This document shows, in pieces, positions 1-9,883 of a stretch of 36,470 bases of DNA. The stretch is taken from positions 3,233,872 to 3,270,341 of the forward strand of contig SCFE01000008.1 in assembly GCA_004352715.1 (NCBI GenBank), given 5' to 3'. How positions within the stretch are numbered: the first letter of the stretch is position 1; every line of letters starts with the position of its first letter. The position numbers were made by a program, and so were the translations under genes. Under the pieces are notes generated by a model that saw only the letters and a program-made list of their open reading frames with translations, ran no database searches and had not been told where the DNA came from. The stretch comes from Hofstenia miamia. Lineage: Eukaryota; Xenacoelomorpha; Acoela.

Positions 1-182
1 TTAGAAATGTACGTTTATAAGACGTTTAGAAGACGTTTAGAAAACGTGTTAGAACATCATTTGGTGGACACTAGATGGCATTCAGCAACGTTTAGAAATG
101 GTGTTTTATACGACGTTTAGAAGACGTATCTTAAGACGTTTTACAACGTGTTAAGCCATTATAAGAGGGGTATAAAACGTTT
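1..182. repeat. Degenerate ACGTTTAGAA-type tandem repeat
   Basis: The motif GACGTTTAGAA and variants recur many times in about 180 bases, as GACGTTTAGAAGACGTTTAG near 20-40, AACGTTTAGAAATGG near 90 and CGACGTTTAGAAGACG near 112. It then decays to ACGTTTT and ACGTGTT forms. The block is rich in ACGT (CpG) compared with the AT-rich DNA that follows. It is cut by the window edge, so its true length is unknown. It could be part of a satellite or of a subterminal transposon array. Confidence 0.55.
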
Positions 183-1634
183 TATTGTTTATTGGGTATT
201 TATCGATTCAACTTTATAAAAAAGTTTTTTTTCAATTGAAATTTGTTTCTCAATGTTAATAAATATTTTTAATTACGACTTTTACCACAGAAAATTAGCC
301 ATAAAATGTAATTTCAAAAACGTGAAATTTTTGCATATAGAATTTCAATGTTCATGTAATCTGTGTAAAAAAATTTTTAAATTTTGATCAATTGATTATA
401 ACAATTTTAATCTCATGAGATTTTGAAAATTATTTATTTAACATAGAAAAATTGGTTACATTTTAAACAAAATTGTTTCCAATAATAAAGAATATATTCC
501 AATAACGTCAGAGATAGACGGATGACCAAAGTATACAATTCCATCATAGCCATGCCAGACAAGCCCGCCTAGGTCAAAAGTTCAATTGTGCTACGTAATG
601 GAGCCCAAGTCTTACTACTGGTATACCTCAGGTATGCCTCAAAGCGTGTAAAGTTAATTGCATATATACTTAATTTAGATATGCACTAAAATTTTGTTTA
701 GTTAGATTTTAATGTTGTTGAATTTTAATATGGATTATATGTAGCTTAGATAAAGCCGTTGGTCTATCACATAAACTTATATTTTATGTACATGTATATA
801 AATATGTATTTTTGTTAATCAGTGCATTCATCTTTTTATATTCGGGGGTTGCACTATCATATATACTTATATTTTTTATGTATGCATACATATTTAGGTT
901 AAAGACAACATTTGTGCTTGTATATTTTAAGTTTCATCTATAATATAAATATATATTTTTTATATATACATATTATTTAGGTTAGAAATAGCATTCGTCC
1001 TTGTACATTTTAAGATTGGTCTATCCCATAAACATATTTTTTTATATATTTATATATGAAGGTTAAGAAATAACATTCATCTTTGAGTATTCTAAATTTG
1101 CTTTAACGTCATGAATTTCGCAAATTCAAAAGAGAAAATTTAGAAATAATGTAGATTAAGTAACATGTATGAAAAATTTTCCGACTAAATTTGGCACGTT
1201 ATATTTACAACATGGATAGCCTATGACGTAGCGAGTACTAGTGATTTTTAATTTACGTAAATACGAAACATTTAGTTTACAAAATAGAACACAGAGCTTT
1301 CTTTACGTTAACGCGCACTAGTAATTTAATGATCACAAAAATTAAAAAATTCCCGCTTGATCTATTTTCGCGTTGATTAAACTGTTGACACATAAAATAG
1401 AACATAGCGTTTTCAATGGAGGTACGCGCACTGCAATTAATTAATTCAACAATTCCTAACGATGAGAGGCATTGATTCATTCAGAAGCGAGCTTCGAATT
1501 ATAATTTATAGTTAAAGGATTATTCTTAAGAGTTTAAAGAAAAATTAGAGCCATAGCATTATAAAGAGTTTTTTGAAAAATAGACTTAATTAATTGACTT
1601 GGAAAAAAGAATCAAGCTATTATTTAGCTCATTT
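183..1634. other. AT-rich non-coding stretch
   Basis: No convincing coding region is present; only short chance ORFs occur (the longest is 67 codons, minus strand, near 1277-1480). A more GC-balanced patch at about 500-650 interrupts the AT-rich DNA but has no recognisable tRNA or SINE structure. Several TATATA-rich runs lie between 780 and 1060. Confidence 0.6.
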
Positions 1635-1642
1635 CCTGTATT

Positions 1643-2407
1643 CAGGGGTGTTAAAAAATTAAGTGTACTATTATTTTTGTGTAAATATATTTAAAAAATA
1701 AATAAGTGCACTTTCCAATTTTAATAAAAAATTGCATTTAAATTTTACTGCCACCAATTTCGCGTCAAAATGTAGCCAAACAAAAGTTGGTCACCTTCTA
1801 TAATAATANNNNNNNNNNNNNNNNNNNNNNNNNNNNNNNNNNNNNNNNNATCAATAGAAAAGTGTAAAAAGTTATTGAAAACTGATCATTATTAGAAACC
1901 CGCATATATACTACCCTGCTTTTCTTTACTACTTAGGTTCCTGTGTACTATAGATACACTTTGCATGTATCAAGCATTAAGTAAGTCAGAATGCACAAAA
2001 TGATGAGGACCATTTGTTGTCCATAGCTCTTTAAGTCACACGCAAAATTCACTATTTCCTTTTTAGTAGTATCTTTTCCAAAGAAACAACCTAATATACA
2101 TTTAATCCAAATGCTATTCGTTTGCTTCACACATTAAACTTAAATTCTGATGTAAAATTTACTGAAAATCCGAGTTAAATAATTAAAAAATAAAATAAAT
2201 ACTTGATAATTGGCTTCACCACAACCATGCTGAAAGCAAAAGATGATAAATTCCACAATTTAACAAATTTGTTTACTACTGGAAAAGTGTAAAAAATAAG
2301 AGTAGTTGGTACACTTAATAAATGCACTATTAGTTTAGTGTAAAATACACTTATTGCACCTATTATAGTGCACTTATTTTTGAGACAATAAATTTTTTAA
2401 CATGCTG
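1643..2407. mobile_element. Non-autonomous hAT-type element (MITE) with 8-bp TSD
   Basis: The element is flanked by the identical 8-mer CCTGTATT at 1635-1642 and 2408-2415. It starts CAGGGGTGTTAAAAAATT and ends AATTTTTTAACATGCTG, so the termini are inverted repeats beginning with CAG. An 8-bp duplication with a CAG/CTG terminus is the hallmark of the hAT superfamily. Motifs of the type AAGTGCACT/AAGTGTACTA recur near both ends, like subterminal transposase-binding repeats. No transposase is encoded. A 41-N gap lies inside at 1809-1849, so the length is approximate. Confidence 0.78.
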
Positions 2408-2415
2408 CCTGTATT

Positions 2416-4212
2416 AAATACCTGCTTCTCTGACTGATAGTGAACATAATATAAGTAAGTAAATGCAACATTTTATCACATTGTATCTTCATAATCTAAT
2501 TTTTGAAAATGTAAAAAAATTTTTTTTTCATGTTACTATTATTGGCGTCATGATAAATGTGGGGCCAAATGTATACAAAAATTTTTCTATACCCGCTTTG
2601 GTGTATACTATGAAATTTTTACTAAACATTTTATACCTGCAAATTTATTGGACCTCTAAAATAGTTTAAAATTCTTTATTAAAGATTTTATTCCAATATT
2701 GGGGCTCAATTTTTGGCTATATTTATATAATTATTTTGTTATTTTTTTTGTTTTAAAGTTGTCGCCCCACAATTGTTTAAAATTGCTTATAATAAGTTTT
2801 GCTTCTATTTTTGGAGAATAAAAAAACGTATTGCCCAGTGCGGTCGCACCCCCTCACTCACGCCACATGTAACTATGACACGGTTCCAAAAAATGAGACA
2901 GAATAATCTCTTTACGAAAATTTGTATTTGCACTAATGTTATTAGAACGCATTCCTTCGAAAGTAATTGAAGAACATCATAGGGGTTCATGTTCACATAA
3001 TCTATCTAGAATAGTCCCTTACGCCTTTTTGGTAATTCATCTAATGCTTTAAGACATGCTTTGTCGTAATGAAATCCATTTTAAAATGAACGATTGAGCA
3101 GATTAAAAATCACCAGTGCGCTCTTAACAAAATTTTGATAAACTATTTAATTTGTAAATTATTTAGTTGTTAAACTAAATAATCAACAGTGCGCGCCTAT
3201 GTCATACAAAACTATCAATTTATGATGTACTATCGTCTTTGAAATATAGCAGTGTCAACTTTGTGTGCAAAGAAAAATTCTTGTATTTACAGAATTTTCG
3301 CGCAATTTGTTACAATTGTAATGAACATTTCTGCATGAAATTATATGTGATTGTAGATATATTAACTCTTCACATATACAAAAAATCAGAAATAAATTAT
3401 TTCGAAAAATGTGTGTGTAATAGCCTAAAATGTGCATATCCCAAAGTTTTAAGCCAAAAGCCTCAAATAATATGAGTTTTCAAAATGCAATTTTTTGGAT
3501 TCTTAGAATGGAGTATTCTTAACATATTTGAACTGGTTTCAAATCTCTATCCTTAAAATTGAATTGATATAAATTTAAATGGAAATGGAATCAATTAATT
3601 CAACTTATTCAGAACAGAGGAACAAATGCCCCCATAACTTTTGTTCTACTAATGCGATTTTCAAAATTTAAAAAAAATAGAATCAATTAAAACAAATGTT
3701 CGAAGAACCCGTTTTTCAGCCCTAGCGCCTGCCCTATTTGTCCGATCACCATCAAACATCTTTCTCCACTGGAGGTCCATTGTGCGTATCTGCAATGCCT
3801 TCATTAAATGGTATTGACTACACATTTTCACTTTCAAATTCGCACAAGACAGATTTAATGTCGCACAAGAGAGATTCAATTTCACACTTTTGCTTACACT
3901 GTATAATATACTACAGTTTTTTAAAAATTTTTTTTCAGTAATAGAAAGTTTATTTTGTACATCTAAAAAATTTCAAAGTTATAGTTCAAATAATATGTTT
4001 GTTCTGACGTGTTAATTGAAGTTTAACTAATTTTGACACACAAGTAAATACTTATTTTCTAGGTAAATCAAGCGAATTATAATCCATTGCTTTCGTTTAA
4101 TTTTGTTTAATTTCATTATTCAGTGCAGTCAAATCAATGCCAGAGATGAAAAAACAGCCATATCAACCAATGGAGTTTGTCTAAAGTTGATACCCATGAG
4201 GAAAATATTTTA
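2416..4212. other. Non-coding stretch, no gene recognised
   Basis: Only short ORFs (under 80 codons) without family resemblance are present. A slightly more GC-rich patch at about 3700-3810 reads as a short open frame on the minus strand but shows no recognisable domain. Poly-T and poly-A runs are common. Nothing else can be supported. Confidence 0.55.
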
Positions 4213-4676
4213 ATAGTTTAGCAGTAGAATATAATACTCCTGGAAATATGGGACAGACTTGGACATGGGATAGCAGGTTGGGCAAAGGGCAAAGATGGAC
4301 ATGAGTTCAAAAAGTTAGGCTCTAGGTCAACTTGGACAAAAAATCTTTACACCCTTAAAACCAATGCCAATTTAGACAATTTTACGATGCTTGACAATAA
4401 ATTTCTTCAATTTTTCGGATTAATCGTTAAATATGTTGGAAAATTATTATAGAATTTAGACACTGAAATTGAAAAAATTCAATAGCGTTTTGAAGAGTAA
4501 ATGATACTAATGTAAAATTTCAAAATGCAAATTTAATTTTTCAACATATTGCAATGTTTCGTGAGTCGGGCCGGGCTCATATCCATCTGTGCCAAATACT
4601 CTTTTCCCTGCAGCGCTATCCCATGCTAAACTCTGTCTTATAGTACCCGACGTATTGTATTCTACTGCTCCACTAT
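4213..4676. mobile_element. Long-TIR MITE, probably Tc1/mariner type
   Basis: The left arm (from about 4213, ATAGTTTAGCAGTAGAATA) is an imperfect inverted copy of the right arm (ending TATTCTACTGCTCCACTAT near 4676). The similarity extends inward about 110 bases: GGGATAGC and AGATGGACATGAG on the left match GCTATCCC and CTCATATCCATCT on the right. The interior is short, AT-rich and non-coding. TA dinucleotides lie at the tips, which fits a Tc1/mariner-type MITE. The superfamily call is inference, but the inverted-repeat structure is read directly. Confidence 0.65.
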
Positions 4677-5744
4677 AGAAATGTTTGCCTAATGGGTTTC
4701 AACTTCAGACAACCGTATAGGTAGACCTGGCTATCTTTCATCTATACAATTTCTGTAAGTAAAGAAAACCCCGAAACATGTGGTTGGTTTGCATGATACT
4801 TCTTGTTCTGCGGAACGATCCTTTTGAAGCAATTGAAAACCACTCGTGTGTCAATACGCCAATCGAGGCTGACGCGCCCTACTCTCTTGAACACTTACCA
4901 AGATGTCAAAATCAACGTTAATAAAATCATGAAAAAATTTACTCTGATAAATCAACGCTGTCTGGAAATAGAAGCGATTGGCATTAATTCAGTATGTAAA
5001 ATTATTATATTCTGTTTGGTTAGTAGGTACAAATACAATATTATGATATGTTCTAATTTCATTAGTGATCTATTATATCAAAAGTTTAACTTAGTTTGAA
5101 TGTTATGTGGCGAAGTATATTTTTTAAATTGGAAACCTGCTTTATAAAATCCTATCGGGTTTGTTGACATAGCAATGTTAATGATTAGTGTCACTAGTCA
5201 AGTGACTGAATATCAGCCAAATACCTCGAAGCTGTTTTTTTTTCTAATCTTTATACACCTGATAAATGTCAAAACGCCTCATCAAAATATACATTTACAA
5301 TATTTATGAGTAATAAAAATTGTTTTACACCAATTACGGTGCAATAACAATTTTATTTTAAAATTTGAGGCTATTGAGAATACCTCTTCTGCATCTTGTC
5401 ATACTGTATCCCCAGTTGTGCTTGCTGCATTGTTTTTAATGCTATGAAAAAATTCAAATGTATTTTCTGACAGTGTTGCCAAGGTTAATTTTTATTCTGC
5501 TCGAATATATGGTTTCACGTATGATTTAACCTAATAGTATTCCTTTGGATATTGTACATTTAAAAAACTTAATGTAGCAATAACGACGTCAACAGAAATG
5601 CAATCTCATTCAACATCATCATTAACAATGATGATTTGAAAATATTATATTTTAATTTCTATTTACATTATGAATATGTCATGTACAAAATTTTCTTTTA
5701 TACATTATTGAGAAACTCATTCAATATAGTTGTCGAAATTGAAC
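4677..5744. other. Non-coding stretch between MITE and TRIM-like gene
   Basis: A 98-codon plus-strand ORF at 4803-5099 has no recognisable motif and low coding character. The rest is AT-rich. It lies downstream of the minus-strand TRIM-like gene, so its right end may include that gene's 3' untranslated region. Confidence 0.5.
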
Positions 5745-5746
5745 AA

Positions 5747-5752
5747 TTTATT
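5747..5752 (-). terminator. Candidate polyadenylation signal (AATAAA) of the TRIM-like gene
   Basis: TTTATT on the plus strand is AATAAA on the coding (minus) strand, about 45 bases beyond the stop codon. Spacing and exact match fit a poly(A) signal, but in such AT-rich DNA the hexamer is frequent by chance. Confidence 0.35.
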
Positions 5753-5794
5753 TACTATTTGTAACTACAAAAGTGTAAATTTTGCATTCCTAAA

Positions 5795-7726
5795 TTACGT
5801 AACTGAGCTTCTAAGGCAAACAAAATGGATTTTTCTGACATCTCTGCAATCATCACTCACAAAAATGGTTGATGATGATACCTTGACTACTGAAAGTGGT
5901 TTTTCAATCTTCCCACTATAATCATTTTGTGAAGGCTTAAACTGCTTGATTGTTCTGACTTTATTTTTACTTTCTATATCAAAAATGTTTAAATAACCAT
6001 CCTTTGAGGCCGTCGGCCGTGCATTATTGGAAATAAAACATATGCCTGCTAAAAGGGTCTCATTGTTAAGACAAAACAGCATTTCATTTTTAAAAGTATA
6101 CACAAGTATTTCCTTCTTCAGAAACATTCCACTAAAAGCAATATGTTGTAAATTGTCACTGACTGCCATGAATGAAGGTTTCTCAGATAATTTTAGAGTG
6201 GATTCTTGAACTGAACGATCTATTACATTCCATTTCCATAGTAATCCTTTCTTTAAATAAAAGAATGTGTATTTATTGCAAGCGCTTGAGCAAATTAAAT
6301 TCAGTTGTTTCACATCAGCAAATTTTAGATCAATTTCTTTAGAGATCTCCAAGTGATTGGTGGTTTGAAAAAGACTTCTACCTTTCTTACTTTTTGAATG
6401 ATACAAAACCAAAATGTTTCTGTTTTGGGTAAAGGACAAGCAGTTCATACTTCCAAGGAATTGACAGCCAGGTATGACAAATTTTTTGGAAACTTCTGAA
6501 TCTGAAATACATGCTAATGCATAGACACCATTTTCTTTTTGAAGTATAAACAATTCTTTGCTTACCCCATCATTTATAATATCATAAATATGGATGTTTT
6601 TAGAGAATGTCAACGAAATCTTGCAATCATCTACTTGACTGCTTCCTTTAGTGGACTTTTGAATGGGGATAACAATGGCCTTTTCTTTGTCTAAATTTAA
6701 TTCAAATACACGCAGACAGGATTTAAATGATTGTATAATATCACTGTCATTGCAAATTGTAGGTGGTATTGTCACTTCTTGGAATTTAATGCTGTTAAAT
6801 TTAACATTATCTGGAACGTTGGAAATGGTATCATGCATTCTGAACACGTATTGTGAGGTTTTTTTATTTAAGAAATATGATTTTAACTGCGTTAGTCGCT
6901 TAAATCGTTGAATGGATTGACTTAAAATTTGTAAATTGAAATCAACTTTTTCTAAAATATCATTTTTGCTGGTAGACAGCTTTGAAATTTCATCTTCACA
7001 TGCTTCTTTAACTTTTTGTTGAATGATTTCTCTTCTTTTGATAATATTGGATTTGATTTCTTCAAATCTATGTTCTAAGTCCTGCTTAACATTAAGAAGT
7101 TTTTCAGAATATTTTTCCAAATTATTGATCAAAACTTTATTTTCCTCAGCAAAATTAGTAATGTCATTTATACAAATTTTAGCATGCTCCTTAATTGAGC
7201 ACATTGAGTGACCTTGATGTTTCGAAAGAGCGCATACACTACACTCAAAAGACCTACAATCAGACTCATTGCAAAAAAGCTTAAATTTTTCCTCATGCTC
7301 AACACAATATGAAAAATTATCATTGTTCAATGGAACAACAGAATGTGCTTTCGTTTTCTTCATCTTTTTATGGTGTACAAAGCATTCAATGCACATAACT
7401 TTTGAGCAATCTTTACATAAAAATACGTTCTCTAAGTCTATGTAAGTTTCGCATTCTTCACATTTATTTAAGCAGTGGGAGTCACCTCCTTTGTTTTCAT
7501 TTATATAATTTAGAAATTGCTGACAGCGGAAGTCTTTCTTCCATGATGCAAAATCTGTTGAATTGCGACACACAGGACAGTTAACCTTATCAGAATTTCT
7601 TCCATATTCTTCTAAGCATTTTTTGCAGAAAGAATGTTGACAGTCCAGCATATAAGGGTCGTCATATTGATCCAAACATATGGCACATGTTAAAAAATCA
7701 ATTCCACTGATACCCAAATTTGTCAT
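5795..7726 (-). CDS. TRIM-like RING/B-box/coiled-coil protein, probable E3 ubiquitin ligase
   Basis: A 643-residue single open frame. The RING finger is complete C3HC4: C14, C17, C29, H31, C34, C37, C50, C53. Two B-box-like zinc clusters follow: C89/C92, C104/C107, C112/C115, H119, H128, then C141, H144, C152, C157, C162, C165, H170, H173. A charged, leucine-rich segment at about 180-290 looks like a coiled coil. This order is the tripartite motif of TRIM E3 ligases, which bind an E2 through the RING and substrates through the C-terminus. Residues about 365-640 contain short beta-rich repeats (for example LWKWNVID, YLNIFDIESK) resembling a WD40- or NHL-type propeller, but I cannot assign the family. 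There is no signal peptide or membrane segment, so it is probably cytosolic. The start is the first Met, 13 residues before the RING. On the coding strand TTCTTAG directly precedes the ATG, so a 5'-UTR intron may end there. A broken paralogue lies at 14352-15332. Confidence 0.88.
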   Translation of the reverse strand: MTNLGISGIDFLTCAICLDQYDDPYMLDCQHSFCKKCLEEYGRNSDKVNCPVCRNSTDFASWKKDFRCQQFLNYINENKGGDSHCLNKCEECETYIDLENVFLCKDCSKVMCIECFVHHKKMKKTKAHSVVPLNNDNFSYCVEHEEKFKLFCNESDCRSFECSVCALSKHQGHSMCSIKEHAKICINDITNFAEENKVLINNLEKYSEKLLNVKQDLEHRFEEIKSNIIKRREIIQQKVKEACEDEISKLSTSKNDILEKVDFNLQILSQSIQRFKRLTQLKSYFLNKKTSQYVFRMHDTISNVPDNVKFNSIKFQEVTIPPTICNDSDIIQSFKSCLRVFELNLDKEKAIVIPIQKSTKGSSQVDDCKISLTFSKNIHIYDIINDGVSKELFILQKENGVYALACISDSEVSKKFVIPGCQFLGSMNCLSFTQNRNILVLYHSKSKKGRSLFQTTNHLEISKEIDLKFADVKQLNLICSSACNKYTFFYLKKGLLWKWNVIDRSVQESTLKLSEKPSFMAVSDNLQHIAFSGMFLKKEILVYTFKNEMLFCLNNETLLAGICFISNNARPTASKDGYLNIFDIESKNKVRTIKQFKPSQNDYSGKIEKPLSVVKVSSSTIFVSDDCRDVRKIHFVCLRSSVT

Positions 7727-7745
7727 CTAAGAATTTGAACTTTTT
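7727..7745 (-). promoter_or_regulatory. Candidate splice acceptor abutting the TRIM-like start codon
   Basis: On the coding strand the bases before the ATG read AAATTCTTAG. The paralogous copy has a T-rich stretch ending TTTTTAG at the same place (plus-strand 15333-15345). An AG directly before the ATG, preserved in both copies, suggests a 5'-UTR intron. There is no transcript evidence, and AT-rich DNA yields such sites by chance. Confidence 0.3.
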
Positions 7746-8240
7746 AGATTACTATAATAAAAAATACAATATTTAGAGCCATTTTTTAAGTAAGTAGAAA
7801 TTTTACATAAAAAACCAATATTTTAGATTTCTATGCAAAATGATTTCGGAGCTTAACAAATTAATTCCTCTTTTTTAATTTTGAAATTACATTTTTATAA
7901 TTTCCTAATTTAAGTTGAAAATGCAAATTTAACAAGTGAACTTAAATATGTTCTGTTAGTATTATGGGAAATACCTATATATTTATTTTTGTTTATTCAA
8001 TTTTATTGCCTAGTGGTGCACAAAATTTGCTCAAATTTTGCCAATTGTGAAAATGGATAAATCATAAATGTCAGAGAGTGTAGATAAATACTTATATTGA
8101 AATTTCCTGTCTGCAATTTCCGTATGTGAAACACTTCCTACTGAATGGCGGAATTTTCTTGTAGGCCTAGTGTTAGTATTCAAAGTGACTTTTCACATGC
8201 TATCATCGTTTACTTTCGGGCTCATGTATATTATATAGAT
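7727..8240. repeat. Segmental duplication, copy A: upstream flank of TRIM-like gene
   Basis: This flank matches 15333-15640 at roughly 85% by eye. Copy B lacks about 160 bases that copy A has near 7890-8050. The homology ends near 8240, after the shared words GGGCTCAT and TATATTATAT. No coding region is conserved between the copies here. Confidence 0.7.
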
Positions 8241-9489
8241 TTGGAATGTGCAATTGGAAATGATGAAGACCTATTTATTGACACTGATCTGCAGTGCGAT
8301 TATGCATTAAAATATACTGTTTTCAATAGTAAGGCAATATGATTTAGCAACAAAATCTTGCGAAATATCGTAAGGAATTCTGACAAAGATTATTACACAG
8401 AATCCAGTTTGAACAAGTGAAAACCAAACTACATAACTGTTTATTGCCACGCAATAGGATTAGCTTTCATGCATGTCAATAAGGGCTCTACATCAAACAT
8501 CCATTGGCAAAATTATGCAATATAATAGAATATCGCCTTGGCATTTTGTTGATGATTGAAATACCACCTAAAAAAGGCTAAATGCAAATGGAAATCATGC
8601 AAATGTTCGTTGTTGACTTCAAAATTTGCTTCTATCTGTTCTGAAGGAGTTGTTGATACAGAGTGCCAACTCAAGAAGTACCAGTATAGGATTTACACAG
8701 GCAATTCATAGATAATACTGGATGAATGCAGAAAACTGTAACACAGAAGTTACAGATCGTTAAAAAAGGCAGGATTGAAAAGAAAAACAGAAGTACTGAT
8801 AATAGCAAAACAGGAGTGAGCAGTTAGAATGAAGAAGCGCGTGCACAGAAGACCTACTGAGGAATGTGATAAGTGTAGGATATGCAAGCGCAAGAAGCGG
8901 AGACAATAAACCACCGTATAACAGGATGTGTGAATTCAGCGCAGAATGTGGATAAAGTCAGGCACGACAACAAGGGACGTGTAGGATATTAGGTCATGAG
9001 TAGGCAGCATAGGTTAGACGCATGTAATAAGTTATATGAGTAAAAGATACAGGAAGTCATCAAGAATTATTTTAGGATGTTTTACCATTTCAACATTAAC
9101 ACTAGCAAGTTGATTGAGGCAAGGAGGCAAAACATGGTTGTTGTAGATAAAGATGAAAGAGCAGGAATGTAGAAAACAAAGGGGGAAGAAATAATGGAAA
9201 AGTAAAGGATAGAGTAAATATAGATTATGTATGTTTAATAACATCTAGGTATTCCTTGGAAATTGATGAGTTTGCTGAGCTGAGATCCATGCAAACGTCA
9301 AGCTGTGAAAAGAAAACGAGGGAAACCTTAATTGTAAATATAATCATTGCATCAATAAACTAGATTTTCTATCTGCTTTTAATTTGCAATGAATGAAAAA
9401 TTAAGTAAACTTCAGTCTTTCATAAGTGCGTACATCAGTTTAACATAAGCTTAAACATTATATAATTATCATAAAATATGAATATTTAT
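8241..9489. other. Copy-A-specific segment with purine-rich stretch
   Basis: This part has no counterpart between the duplicated blocks of copy B, where an unrelated segment of about 600 bases lies instead (15641-16250). About 8750-9240 is clearly A+G-rich on the plus strand (runs such as GAAAAGAAAAACAGAAG and GGGGGAAGAAATAATGG) and less AT-rich than its surroundings. No open frame with a recognisable product is present. It may be an inserted or lost block, or a decayed exon or non-coding RNA; the sequence does not decide. Confidence 0.45.
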
Positions 9490-9589
9490 AGTCTTGCCTG
9501 CTATACAACAGCACTATTACAGTTTTGAAGCTACTAAGTTCAAATTAATTGGTGTTTTAGGCCTTTCTTTCTGAGATTTGTAACAAATA

Positions 9590-9823
9590 GAGCTCGGTGG
9601 TACCAAAAAATACCCGAAGTCACGGTTTCCGCTCAAAACCGAAACTGACCGAAGAGAAAAATGAAAACCGAGTTCTTGATTTTTAGTGTTATAAAATATA
9701 CTTTAGAAAGGTATGTTTTTCGAATAACGCTCTACAGTAGTACTCTACCGAAACCGCGGTTTTGGGGTGTAAAGAAATTGAAACTGAAACCGAACTTATT
9801 TTTTGCAGGCCTCCACAACTAAC
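9590..9823. mobile_element. Short hAT-like MITE with CGAAACCG core, copy A
   Basis: The same 8-mer AACAAATA flanks the element at 9582-9589 and 9824-9831. The interior carries repeated ACCGAAAC/CGGTTT words, including the palindromic ACCGCGGT context of AAACCGCGGTTTT-like sequence. The ends are only imperfect inverted repeats (GAGCTCGGTGG against the complement of CCTCCACAACT). The orthologous block in copy B (16339-16616) has the same flanking 8-mers, so insertion preceded the duplication. Confidence 0.55.
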
Positions 9824-9883
9824 AACAAATATAAGAAAGCTGAATTCAATAGACTGTTCTTGTCAGAATTTATTATTCGAAAT

